From assembly GCF_003086295.3 (NCBI RefSeq), contig NC_092055.1, positions 119,961,192 through 120,025,191 of the forward strand: DNA of 64,000 bases. The letters are read 5' to 3'. The translations under genes were made by a program, and so were the position numbers. This DNA comes from Arachis hypogaea. Lineage: Eukaryota > Streptophyta > Magnoliopsida > Fabales > Fabaceae. This document shows, piece by piece, positions 47,501 to 58,103 of this stretch (positions are counted from its first letter, which is position 1; each line of letters starts with the position of its first letter). The notes under the pieces were generated by a model that was not told where the DNA came from, made no database searches, and saw only the letters and a list, made by a program, of their open reading frames with translations.

Positions 47501-48240
47501 CACACGCCGACTTCAACTCCGGCATACCAAATTTGGACGACCCTGTGGTAGTCACTCTTCAGCTAGGGGATTTATTGGTAAGAAAAGTACTCTTAGACCT
47601 CGGGAGCAGCGCCGACGTTCTGTTCTATTCCACATTCCAAAAAATGAAGCTCAGCGACAACATGCTACAGTCAACAGGAGGAGACTTGGTCGGATTCTCA
47701 GGAGAGCAAGTTCCAATACTGGGTTCAGTGTGGTTACAAACCACACTGGGTGAGCATCCTCTTTCAAAAACATATGATATTCAATATTTAGTAGTTGATT
47801 GTTTTAGTCCATATAACCTTATCCTTGGCCGACCTTTTATGAACAAGTTCGGCACCATTTCTTCTACAGTTCATATGTGTGTTAAGTTTCCCCTGCAGAA
47901 CGATCAAGTTGTAACAATCCATGGAGATCATAAAGAAGCACGACAATGTTACAACATCAGCATGAAATACCAAAATCGACCAAGGCAACAAGTCAACAAT
48001 GTCGACCTCCAGCAAAACAGCCACACACTCGCCGACCTTGATCCAAGAGCTGATTTCCTTGAACGCCCAAAACCATCCGACGACCTACGGAAAGTATATT
48101 TTAACAATGACCCTAACAAATTCACTTATGTAGGTACGTCAATCAGCAAATCAGAACTACAAGAAATCACAACCTTTCTACAAAATCAAGCCGATCTTTT
48201 CGCATGGACACCTTCAGACATGCCCGGCATCGACCCATAA
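47501..48240 (+). pseudogene. Protease of element C
   Basis: Active-site stretch KVLLDLGSSADVLFYS (intact D-x-G) near 47587-47634, and the NLILGRPFMNKFGTIS block near 47815-47862. The frame runs 47533-48240 and ends in a TAA where related elements have Lys (AAA to TAA). The segment after protease (FLERPKPSDD...LFAWTPSDMPGIDP) is the linker to RT. Confidence 0.88.
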
Positions 48241-49010
48241 ATCATCAGTCACAAACTAGCAATAAACTCGGCAGTCCGACCAGTTCAGCAAAAGAAAAGG
48301 AAACTCGGCGGAGAGAAGAGAAGAGCGTCCCTAGAGGAAACACAAAAGCTCATCAACGCTGAATTTATCAAAGAAATCAGATTTACTACCTGGTTAGCAA
48401 ATGTGGTAATGGTAAGAAAACAAAACGGTAAGTGGCGCATGTGCGTCGACTTCACTGACTTAAACAAAGCATGCCCTAAGGATTCTTACCCTCTACCATC
48501 CATAGACTCTTTAGTAGATAACGCCTCAGGTTATGCTACCTTAAGTTTTATGGATGCGTATTCAGGGTATAACCAAATCCTCATGCACCCCTCCGACCAA
48601 AGTAAAACGGCATTTATTACTGATTTCGGTAACTATTGTTATAAAGTTATGCCATTTGGATTGAAGAACGCAGGTGCAACTTACCAACGACTTATGGACA
48701 AAGTCTTCGCTAAACAGATCGGCAGAAATATCGAAGTCTATGTGGATGATATGGTCGCCAAGACAAAAATCGGCAATAACCATATCAACGACCTTACAGA
48801 AATATTCGGCCAAATTTGCCACTACAACATGCGACTCAATCCCGAGAAATGTGCATTCGCCGTTCAAGGGGGTAAGTTTTTAGGATTTCTACTAACACGC
48901 AGGGGAATAGAGGCAAACCCAGACAAGTGCCGAGCAGTTCTGGACATGGCCAGCCCGAAAATAGTCAAAGAAGTTCAGCGCCTTACAGGAAGACTGGCCG
49001 CGATCTAAAG
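48241..49010 (+). pseudogene. Reverse transcriptase of element C
   Basis: FTDLNKACPKDSYPLPSID near 48450, LSFMDAYSGYNQILMHPSDQ near 48540, MPFGLKNAGATYQRLMDKVF near 48650, and catalytic VYVDDMVAKTK near 48736-48768. The connection region (GGKFLGFLLTRRGIEANPDK) is near 48870. Frame breaks near 49006 (TAA after RLAAI). Domain blocks are otherwise well preserved. Confidence 0.9.
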
Positions 49011-49985
49011 ATTTGTTCCTTGCCTAACTTCAACATCTATACCTTTTTTCCAAACAATAAAAAAGAAAACCAAATTTCATTGGAACGACGATTGTGAGAA
49101 AGCTTTTTCCAAACTAAAAACAACTCTCTCACAACTGCTGATTTTGCAAAAACCCCTCCAAGGGGAAGATTTATTTTTATATCTATCAATTACTGATTGG
49201 GCGATAAGCTCAGCTCTTATTACAGAAAGGAACAAAGTTCAACATCCGATATATTTTGTCAGTAAAACTCTCCAACACGCTGAGCTCAACTATCCGAGGA
49301 TAGAGAAGCTCGCGTTAGCTCTGATATTTTCGGTGCGACGTCTCCGACCTTACTTCCAGAGCCATGTTATACACGTCAGAACCGATCACTCATTAAGACA
49401 AGTATTACACAAACCAGAAATCGCAGGAAGGCTTATAAAATGAGCAGTCGAATTGTCTGAGTTCGATATCAGGTACCAATGCAGAAGACCAATCAAGTCC
49501 CAATTCTTGGCAGATTTCATCGCCGAGCTTACAATACCATCAGAAGAAGACCATACAAAGCAATGGACTTTGTATGTGGACGGTTCTTCCAATAATGGGG
49601 GTTGTGGAGCTGGAATTCGTCTGGAGACCGATGACGGCTTCATCCTGGAGCATTCCATACACTTAGCTTTCAAAGCCAGCAACAATCAATCCGAGTATGA
49701 AGCACTAATCGCCGGACTCCGACTATGTCTGGATCTCCAAATCTCAGCGATAAAGGTATATTGTGATTCTCTACTAGTAGTACAACAGGTAAACGACCTT
49801 TTTCAGGTAAAAGATCCTCTCTTATCAAAATATTTACTATTAGTAAAGAAATTATCTACAAAATTTGCCAAATTTGAAATACAACATATACCACGCGAAC
49901 AAAATCAAAGGGCCGACATTTTATCTAAGCTCGGCAGTACGCAATCCGAACTATCTATGCTACATCAATTTACCATAACATCTCC
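49011..49985 (+). pseudogene. Two RNase H domains of element C
   Basis: First domain 49144-49443 (YLSITDWAISSALI, YFVSKTLQHAELNYPRIEKL, VRTDHSLRQVL), interrupted by a TGA at 49441 that replaces Trp (TGG to TGA). The second, archaeal-type domain is at 49453-49995 (WTLYVDGSSNNGGCGAGI, ASNNQSEYEALIAGLRL, VYCDSLLVVQQVN, HIPREQNQRADILSKL). The double RNase H supports TAT placement. Confidence 0.88.
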
Positions 49986-51253
49986 AACTGTTTGAAAAAT
50001 GTGTTAAGTGTTACACAGGAAACAGATTGGAGGACTGACTTCATACAATATTTACAGACAGGTGATATACCAGAAGGGATAGAGAATACTAAAAAGTTCC
50101 AACGACAAGCATCTTCCTTCACAATACTTAACAGAACACTGTATCGACGAGGATACACTCGCCCATTGCTAAAATGTCTCAATAATTCAGAAGCCGAAAT
50201 AGCATTAGCCGAGACACATGAAGGCATCTGCGGAACACACACCGGTGCTCGGAGTTTAGCAGCAAAAGTCCTCCGAGTTGGCTTCTTCTGGCCAACTTTA
50301 AACCAGGATAGCCAACACAAAATCTGGACCTGCAACAATTGCCAGAAACACGCACCACTGATACACATTCCGGCCGAGCAACTACATCACTCTGACATCA
50401 GTTGGCCCTTCAACCAATGGGGTTTAGATATACTCGGTCCGTTCCCTACGGCACCGGGCCAGGTAAAATTTCTCATCGTCGGCATCGATTATTTCTCAAA
50501 ATGGGTGGAAGCCCAACCTTTGGCAAAAATAACATCTCAACAAATGATTTTATTCGTTTGGAAAAATATTGTTTGCCGTTTCGGCATACCTCACCATATT
50601 ATCACTGACAATGGTCGCCAGTTCGCAGATCATAAATTCCACTCTTTTTTGCAGAACCTCAAAATTAGGCAACATTTCGCCTCTGTTGAACATCCTCAAA
50701 CAAATGGATTAGCCGAGGCTGCAAATAAGGTCATTCTACATGCGCTAAAGAAAAAGCTAGATGAAGCCAAAGGACTCTGGGCCGAACTGATACCTGAAGT
50801 CCTTTGGGGGTATAACACCACCCCACAATCATCAACAAAAGAAACACCATTCAAGCTAGTATACGGCTCGGAGGCTATGATACCACTGGAAGTCTCCCAA
50901 AACTCGGTCCGAACACAACTCGAAAATCAGGAAGAAGTTCGGAGAGCCGAACTCGATACCATAGAAGAAGTAAGAGACCTCGCCACACTACGGCAGCAAG
51001 CGGCACACACGCACTAGCTCGTCAATATAACAAAGTAGTCAAGAGCAGATCATTTACAAAAGGCGACTTAATACTTCGGAAAACAGAAATTGCTCAGAAA
51101 CCACCATCACACGGAAAGCTCGCAGCTAACTGGGACGGTCCATACCGAATATCAGAAGTCCTCGGCAAAGGAGCATACAAACTAGAATCAATAGATGGTA
51201 AACTCTTGCCTAATACATGGAATGTTTCTTCCCTAAAGAAATTTTATAGTTAA
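49986..51253 (+). pseudogene. Integrase of element C (catalytic residues intact)
   Basis: Zinc-binding H...H...C-NN-C-QKH region at 50215-50350. D,D,E core: WGLDILGPFPTAPG near 50419, IITDNGRQF near 50600, GLAEAANKVI near 50707. An open frame runs 49992-51017; a frameshift there moves the C-terminal part (ARQYNKVVKSRSF, HGKLAANWDGPYRISEVLG, KKFYS) into another frame ending at 51253. Confidence 0.9.
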
Positions 51254-51706
51254 AAAGCAGGGACAGGCTGGTACTCTTTTTCCTACTACCAAGATTTTAT
51301 CCCAAAGGGTTTTGCTTGGAGAGGTTTTAATGAAGCTAGCCTACCTGCACCTTTGTACTTAGAGGTTCAAAAATTTCAAATGTATAAGAGACACAGATTA
51401 TCTTGCTCTCTATCAAATAAATACGCGTATGATATCGTCAAAACAAAAATTCTATCCATACAGCTCAGACAAACTCAAACACTCGTCTAGCTACAAATTG
51501 CCAATATTCGGCAATCATATCAACCCCAACAGAAATATACTCGGAATACTTTTCGGACAAACAAGCACAGCTTTTTCTAAATGAAAAAGCACTACCATCA
51601 AACGCAAACAAACAAGTCCAATAAACAAAGAGTTCAACAGTGACACAAGTAACTAACTATTACATATGACAAAGCAAAAAATTCAAAAAGCTTTTGAAAT
51701 AACACA
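51254..51706 (+). other. Non-coding region after C's integrase
   Basis: No convincing frame on either strand. No tandem array of the kind found in D is visible. Confidence 0.5.
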
Positions 51707-53583
51707 TTAGACATTATCAGCCTCATCTTCCACATCACCATCATTCTCGATCAGCTGGCCATCACGCACGATCTTTCCAGGGTCCATGCCGGAGAGATCA
51801 GCCTCTGGTGCCAGAAACTTCACCTGTAACCTTGCTCTTTCAAACCCTTTCACAAAAGAGTCCAAAATTTCATCAGCCTTTTTCTTCTCCATCTCCTTAA
51901 ATTGAGCAGTAACCTCAATTAGGCGAGATTGCATGCTCGCCAGATCACTTTCCTTCTTCTTCAAATCCTCGACATCTCTGACATAACTTTCTTTTGTCTC
52001 CTTCAACAACTTCTCGGTGTCAGTTAACCGAGTCTGAAGCTCGGCAGCAGCAGCTTTGCTCTTGCTCAACTCCTCCTTTAACAAAGAAACCTCACCCTTT
52101 TCTACTAAAAACTTCTTATACTTAAACTCTTGGCTACGCCCAAGACTGGCAAGACGCAGCCCAACAACCTAAGACATAATAATATAAAAAGTTAACACAA
52201 ATTCTCAAAACAAATAAAGAATAAACAAGGTCTGCCACTACCTGCATATACTGTCCGATCGCCATATCACCAACTTCTTTTGCAAGAGAAACATCAGCCG
52301 AGGATTGGCAATACTCGTCCACCACAGCCATATACGGATACTCTTTTTCCCACACAGAAAAGCCCTCACTATGCTCGGAAATTTCATGAAGCTTTTTATG
52401 GTTACCCATGAAGCTTGTATTTCTTCCAAAGGGACTACATGTTCCTTTTCATCAGAATTCTCAAAAAGGTCGACAACATCAGACTTCCTCTTTTTTACAA
52501 TTACCTTTGTCCGACCCCGAGGAGGTTGAGTAACCTCTCCAGTCGCAGCACCCTTTTCAGCATTAGAGGACGACACTTCTTTCTCCAAATTCTTATTCTT
52601 AAAACGCGACCTTAGAGACGCAGCCGAAACACCGGGATATTTTCCACCTGCCAAACACAGATCATGTTAAATATCCCTGACAGAATAATAAATACATCAG
52701 AAAAAACCCTAACACTCACCCAAATACTCTAAAACAGTATCTTTATCCTCCTCCCACTTCAGCAACTCATACATCGAAATTAGATTTCTACGATCAATAT
52801 TTTCCACCAAAAACTCAATCAAACATACATTCCTCGGCGATATCACCTCTGGGCCGAGTATATTTTGGGGTTCCGAGCACCAAAAGAGCGGAAATTTCTC
52901 AGCCAGATTTTCGTCAATGAAAAAAGGAAAATCCTTTTCCAACCCCCTAACTTTGAAATACATCTCCTTGAAATCTTTAAAAGAAGATTTATAAAGCTTG
53001 AAAATCCCAAAACCTGGGGTGCTATTAAAATTTATCCAACCCCCTTCCACACCCTTTTAGCTTGGAATAAGGAAAAGAAAAGATCAACGGTTGGCACCTC
53101 TTCAAGAAATTCCATGAGAATTTCAAAGGATCGAAGGAACGCCCACCCATTTGGATGAAGCTGTGATGGAGCACAGTTTAACTGCTTCAGAATCTGACAC
53201 TCAAACTCTGTAAAAGGTAACCTAACCCGCAACTCTTCAAGGACACAACTGTGCATATAGAAGAACTCAAATCCCCTTTCCCGGTGATAGACCCTATCAT
53301 CAACGCTACATGGTAACAACTCAACTTGAACTCCAGAGCTAACCCTCACTATCTTAGTTACATCAACCTCTTTCACCGCTGCTTCATCAGAGAACAACGA
53401 GACCCGAGACTTCACATCCTCCCCTACCCAATCATAGGACCAATCTACCTTATCCTTTTTCTCCTTCTAAAACCCCATCAGCCCACCAAAACAGAATACA
53501 AACAAAGAAAGAAAAGCGGAGAGAGAGAAAAATGAAGAAACAGATCAGAAACTAGGAGACAAAGCCATACCTCTCTTACTCAT
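51707..53583 (-). pseudogene. Antisense gene of element C (TAT-type accessory ORF)
   Basis: Minus-strand frames in series. 53583 starts MSKR followed at once by GTATGG, possibly a splice donor. 53415-53032 contains VEYYLP-like and NCAPSQLHPNGWAFLRSF. 53050-52709 has FKLYKSSFKDFKEMYFKVRG and FPFFIDENLAEKFPLFW. 52654-52134 is basic with a KKRKSDVVDLFENSDE patch. 52084-51707 is a long coiled coil (LKEELSKSKAAAAELQTRL) ending EADLSGMDPGKIVRDGQ and an acidic tail. The GKIVRDG-type ending recurs in D (NVVRDGKIVPDD). Either it has introns or it is broken in several places. Function unknown. Confidence 0.72.
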
Positions 53584-53933
53584 TCTTCACAAGGAAGCAG
53601 AAAACCAATCGCCAAAAATTGCCAACTTAAACTCCAAACATCAAAAGCTAATAAAGCCACAAACGTTCCAAATGATAAAACCCACTTCCAACGTCACGTC
53701 AAACGGCGAAACCAACATTGGAAACCAGCAAAACTTAAATGCAACAATTACTCTTTCTCTCTCCTCAGAAACCAACGGACACGACTCCCCACGTACAGAA
53801 AAACAAACCACTTTTAATGAAGTATGTTGATCTGGGGGCTCACCCAATAATCCACGTAGCCGAGTTATAACTCATCACAAAGCTCAACCTGCTTCATTAA
53901 AAGAACCTCTCCTCAGGCTAAACTTGGGGGCTG

Positions 53934-54386
53934 TGATATGGTCGTCATTATTACACGTTATAACTCGGCTCCATAACCGTTATCAGCATATGATATAACT
54001 CGTCATCGTCCGTTACTACTCGGAATTATGAGCCATAGCTCGGTGACGCCAATTCTCCAATCATAACCGACGTCCCAAACGATAAAATAAGGTCGGTTAC
54101 AATATCAATTATTCGACAATTATTACCGAGAATGTAACAGACAAGGAATTCATCATATAAAGGGAAGTAGAACTTTTTTTGATACCTAAGTTTTCAATAT
54201 AGCAAGAATATACACTGACTTAAGTTTCGGAGTACCTTTGCAGGTACACTCCACCCTCTTCTTACCGCTTTCACACAACAACACACGTAAGGAGTTCGGA
54301 TTCAAAGAGTCGGACGTTCAGCTTTCCAGTGCATAGCTCGGCCGATTCCAAGCAATCGAGGCCGATCTATTTCCCAGGCAAGATCA
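53934..54386 (+). repeat. 3' LTR of element C
   Basis: TGATATGG to AAGATCA, 453 bases and uninterrupted, which proves where D was inserted in the 5' copy. Preceded by the purine tract AAACTTGGGGGCTG (53920-53933). Confidence 0.93.
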
Positions 54387-54391
54387 AGATA

Positions 54392-54441
54392 TAAAAAAAT
54401 ATACATCAACTCTATTATTTTTAATTTTTTAAGATAAATAC
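54392..54441 (+). repeat. 3' LTR of element A, second segment
   Basis: Continues after C with TAAAAAAATATACATCAACTC-like sequence matching 5' LTR positions near 5120-5172. Interrupted by F. Confidence 0.8.
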
Positions 54442-54801
54442 TGTACGAGATGTCTCCGGTACGGGTTGAAGGGTGGATCGGGAACCCGCGGGTCAGGCTG
54501 GAACCGGATTGCTTGACTTGGAGCGATGGGGTGGTACCTGCAAAGACACTCCGACGCTCAAGTCAGAATGGATCTAAGAGGTAGAAGGTGTGAGGAATGA
54601 ATGATACCTGGAGGGACTTGGGTCCTCTTTTTATAGGTGATGGCCGTTATCTTATCTTATCTTGCTTGATTTAAAATAAGAGAGATATTTGAATTCGAAA
54701 ATTGGTTAGGAGCTTTGAAGGGCCGGTTCTGGGCCTTCGAGTCGAAACGGATTGTTCTCGAGTGACCGGGTATGCGGGATCCGTGGGTCGGATCCGTAAC
54801 A
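54442..54801 (-). mobile_element. Element F: solo LTR in A's 3' LTR
   Basis: 360 bases, TGTACGAG to CCGTAACA, with TSD AATAC at 54437-54441 and 54802-54806. On the minus strand it has GATAAGATAAG, then a TATA box (CCTATAAAAAG), then the module ending TTTGCAGGTACC also found in LTRs of A, C and D. It is therefore a solo LTR of a fourth TAT-type family inserted in reverse. Confidence 0.88.
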
Positions 54802-54806
54802 AATAC

Positions 54807-54931
54807 TAACTTTAGCGTTGAAGTATTTTTTCAGATTTTACGTGCCCGATTTAAATTCTAAAAAATCTTCACTGATATCTAAAAATTGGCAGACAAGTTA
54901 TACCTAAAAAAAGATCCTCTTTGACGGAACA
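54807..54931 (+). repeat. 3' LTR of element A, last segment
   Basis: Matches the last third of the 5' LTR, ends GACGGAACA and is followed by TSD TAATG. This closes the whole nest. Confidence 0.82.
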
Positions 54932-54936
54932 TAATG

Positions 54937-55510
54937 TAAACGGGTTTGAATTGACTAATTACATTGCTTAACCCGTTAATTCTTAACTCACACTCGGATA
55001 CACATTGTTATTAAAAAAAATGTTAAACAAAGTTTGTCATAGTCCCAACTAAAATTTTGTCGAAGCTTAATGTAGAGCGCAAAGTGATGAATATGGAGGC
55101 AAAAAGCTAACAAATCCCAATAGGTTTACGAGAAGAATGCGAAGCACTGGATCACCGCACCCTTTTCAAATTTTAATATAGAATATTAAAAAAGGAAGGT
55201 AACTATGCTGACGTGTTAACGTGGAGTGGATGAGGATAAGGTCAGGCCTTCGCCTTCCACATTAACATAGCAAGAAAGAAAAAAACTCAAGTACAAGAAG
55301 AAACCCGGGATCATCCGTCCTTGGATACTTTATCCAATTTTCAGTTAAGATTAAGATTAAGAGATAAATTATTAAATAATAATAACAATTAACAATAAAG
55401 TGCAAAGCAAACCTAATTTATACTAGTAAAATAAATAATTTAAAAGAAAACGAAAGAGATAAAAAGAGAGCACTCAGCAACATAACACAACGTGGTTAAG
55501 TGGCAACCCA
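54937..55510 (+). other. Intergenic and upstream region of the OXS3-like gene
   Basis: Unique-looking AT-rich sequence without mobile-element features. An ACGTGG word (G-box-like core) is at about 55489-55495. I cannot place a TATA box or start site with confidence. Confidence 0.45.
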
Positions 55511-55552
55511 TTCTCTCTCTCTCTCTCTCTCCCCCTCTCTCTCTCTCTCTGT
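55511..55552 (+). repeat. CT microsatellite in the probable 5' UTR
   Basis: Almost pure (CT)n broken by a CCCC. Pyrimidine tracts of this kind are common in plant 5' UTRs; it lies about 95 bases before the start codon. Confidence 0.75.
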
Positions 55553-55603
55553 TTCCAACTAACGTTTTTGGTTTCTTCTTCGTTTCTGCATTTCGTATAT
55601 CAT

Positions 55604-55648
55604 ATGATATCGGTGAATTTGGATAGTATAATTACAAAACTAACATGA
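55604..55648 (+). promoter_or_regulatory. Upstream ORF overlapping the OXS3-like start codon
   Basis: The ATG at 55604 opens a 14-codon frame (MISVNLDSIITKLT) whose TGA (55646-55648) overlaps the main ATG at 55645 in an ATGA arrangement. It would be translated first if included in the mRNA, so start choice for the main protein may depend on reinitiation or leaky scanning. Confidence 0.5.
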
Positions 55649-56550
55649 TGAACATTGAAGCATCATCAGCAGCGGTGCTGGACTCAAGAAAGGATGAACA
55701 TCACGACGACGATGATGATAAGTGCTCATCTTCAACGACATCGTCGATCGGAAAGAACAGCGATGTGTCATCAGAGAATGAGAGAATAGCAGAAAATGAG
55801 AATGAAGTTCAGAGTGCTTATAATGGCCCTTTCGATATGATGGACTCTCTTGAAGAGGTTCTCCCTATTAGGTAATCGTAACTGCCTCTGCTTTCTATTT
55901 TTTACCCTTCAGATATTGTTTCTTCGTCTTCTTTCTTTATGTTGTGTGTATTTGGCTTTATCCAGATGATATTATTGAGAAATTTTACATAATATTTACG
56001 GTTTCCTTAAATCTAGGGTTAAAATGATGAATCTTGTTTTGGCAGGAGGGGGATCTCAAAATTCTACAATGGAAAATCAAAGTCCTTCGCAAGCCTAGCA
56101 GACGCTGCTTCTTCTGCGTCCGTCAAAGACATAGCGAAAGCGGAAAACGCTTACAGCAGAAGGCGAAGGAACTTGATGGCTTTCAACCACGTTTGGGACA
56201 AGTTGAGAAGCAACGGTGGTGGAATCTCCAAGAGAACAATGTCAATGAATTCAAGTAGGAGTGCTCTGGCTCTTGCCTTTGCCGTTAGTAGTTACGATAG
56301 TACTAGTAGTTTTACAAGCGAGGACTCAAGTTCAAATTCAAGGTCGCCTACGCCACCGCGGTCGCTTCCGCCGCTCCATCGCCGCAATCGCCTGTCCGGT
56401 GCCAGCACAGGCCCTTCCTCTCCTCTGCAGCGGAGTCTTCCGGCCTGGCGGTCCTTCTCCGTGGCGGATCTGCATTATTGTGGCACAGCCGCAACCGTCA
56501 ATATGCCGGATTCCACCACCCTAAGAAATGATGCAGCTCATCCATCTTAG
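55645..56550 (+). CDS. OXS3: OXIDATIVE STRESS 3 (OXS3)-family protein, two exons
   Basis: Exon 1 is 55645-55871, exon 2 is 56046-56550; the intron (174 bases) has GT and AG ends and keeps the frame, giving 243 residues. The N-terminus is acidic and Ser-rich (EHHDDDDDKCSSST). The family signature follows: GPFDMMDSLEEVLPIRRG then ISKFYNGKSKSFASLADA across the splice junction, and AYSRRRRNLM downstream. The C-terminal third is Ser/Pro-rich. In Arabidopsis, OXS3 is a nuclear, chromatin-associated factor in tolerance to heavy metals and oxidative stress. A nuclear role here is inferred from family membership. The ATG chosen is the first in frame; a second ATG follows directly. Confidence 0.87.
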
Positions 56551-57892
56551 TATCACTAATCCTCCATCACCAGTGTTGATTTGAAGAAGGAAAAAAAATG
56601 ATGGTTCTTTAAATCTTAACAGGTTAACTTAGAATTTTCGTTAATTAGTAGTTATGAAGACTAACTTAGATCGGTATTATAATGTGTTTTGCAGGAGTAA
56701 AAAAATATAATTTTTATATTAAAATTAGTTATCAATATATTTATGTATAAATATATATGTAATTTAATTTATTTTTAGTGTATATTTATATTTTAATATA
56801 TATTTTATATTGATGATTAATTTTAGTAATTCATTTTGATAAAAATGTAGTAATATTGTCGCAATCTCGATATATTATATACAGATAAGTAAAATTTGGC
56901 CAGTCCGACACAAGATCTGGCTCCCAAAAAGCTATCATCTTCAAAAATTTCTTCAATAACATTAATGTATGGAGAAATTGAACGAATAATTTCACTGGGT
57001 AGCCAAATGTCATGAACATATGGCTGTTAGATCTTACAAGGGCGTTTGACTAATGATATGGTTACTGAAATTTGGCGTTTAGCAAAAGTTAGGATGTTGG
57101 CAAGCAAGGTCAATATCAGCACTAGAAAGGAATGAAGGCTGGTTACCTGCCTGATCGTATAATTGCCCAACTATGCAATATTCATTAATGAAAGTAAAAA
57201 GCATCATCAAGAATTTAAACTAAGCTCTAATGGATACGGCATACTATTATACTAACATGAAGCTTTTTTTTTTATCAAGTTACAATGAGTTTCATATGTC
57301 AACTTTCTAGCTATAGCTAGAATTTGAACCCAATATATTTTATAGCAAGGTATATATAGTTGTTACTAGACCAGACCTTGTAATGCATAATAACATTGAG
57401 TTGATCTAAGTAGTGAGAAAAATCTTATATTGGACTAAAAAAATCCAAACAAAAAATAAGATAAAAAAGATTAAATAAAAAATCACTACTGAAAAGCGCT
57501 AGAAATTCATAACTAAAACTCAAAATTAAATTGTTGCATAGTCACCAAAAAAAAAATTAAATTGTTGCATGAAAAGATAAGTTTCAACATTTAAATCAAT
57601 GAATACAATGACAATAACTCAATCAAATTGTCTTACTAAGGAAAGTCTTTTTTTTAGTAATTCCAATACTACTCCATATAAGATCATCTTTATTATTTGG
57701 TGAGGTTGAATTTGATAAAATAGAATAGAAATATTAATGAACAAAATTAGATTGACTATCAAAGTATTAAATGGATAGATAAATAGAAATTTATTATAAA
57801 TATTAAGGATAAAATTAAATTAAACTAAATGTTAAGAATATTTTTTTTAATTAAAAAAAAAAACTATATTCTTCTCAATTAATTATTCAATT
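56551..57892. other. Intergenic AT-rich DNA
   Basis: Low-complexity sequence after the OXS3-like gene. 57255-57380 has an oligo-T run followed by a GGGTTCAAATTCTAG-like word on the minus strand, weakly recalling a tRNA-derived SINE but without a clear A box or TSD. 57651-57774 is repeated downstream near 62834-63078. Confidence 0.5.
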
Positions 57893-57901
57893 TATTTATT
57901 T

Positions 57902-58103
57902 GGGTAAAAAACCCTAATAAGCCAAGGCAAGAAATGTGTAACGTAAATACGCCAAACTGAAAATCGTTTCAGCATAAGCTAAACACTATTTTTATGTAAT
58001 TCGAACCAGGGTGGTTCGAACTACGAACCTTAGTAATTCGAACCAGGGTGGTTCGAATTAGGCGGAGAGGAACTTTGAATGTAATTCGAACCAATACGGT
58101 TCG
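57902..58103 (+). repeat. Left terminal inverted repeat of the MULE
   Basis: Near-perfect reverse complement of 60629-60830, with scattered substitutions and a short indel near 57975. It includes the first three TTCGAA palindromic units. Confidence 0.9.

Larger units (their letters stand above)
24698..54386 (+). mobile_element. Element C: TAT-type Ty3/gypsy retrotransposon carrying insertions D and E
   Basis: Ends are TGATATGG at 24698 and AAGATCA at 54386, with TSD AGATA at 24693-24697 and 54387-54391. It lies within A's 3' LTR. Removing D and E leaves about 8.8 kb: LTR, PBS, gag, protease, RT, two RNase H domains, integrase, antisense gene, LTR. LTR halves differ by about 3% by eye. Several single-base stops and at least two frameshifts are present, but integrase keeps all three catalytic blocks. 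Confidence 0.92.
4924..54931 (+). mobile_element. Element A: old TAT-type Ty3/gypsy retrotransposon, split by nested insertions
   Basis: Both ends are visible: a 5' LTR starting TGTCCTC at 4924 and a 3' LTR ending CGGAACA at 54931, flanked by the perfect TSD TAATG (4919-4923 and 54932-54936). Without B, C and F the element would be about 8.5 kb. Order is LTR, PBS, gag, protease, RT, RNase H, a second RNase H-like domain, integrase, an antisense gene remnant, LTR. A second RNase H and an antisense ORF after pol fit the TAT lineage. Coding regions carry many stops and frameshifts, and the LTR halves compared by eye differ at roughly one base in five, so it is old and dead. Confidence 0.9.

Noticed and set aside
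56261..56524. 87-codon frame overlapping OXS3-like exon 2
   Set aside because: The alternative frame is Arg/Leu/Pro-rich and lacks the family signature; the spliced frame explains the region.
57255..57380. Possible second SINE (oligo-T run and B-box-like word)
   Set aside because: No convincing A box, no TSD found, and the B-box match is partial.
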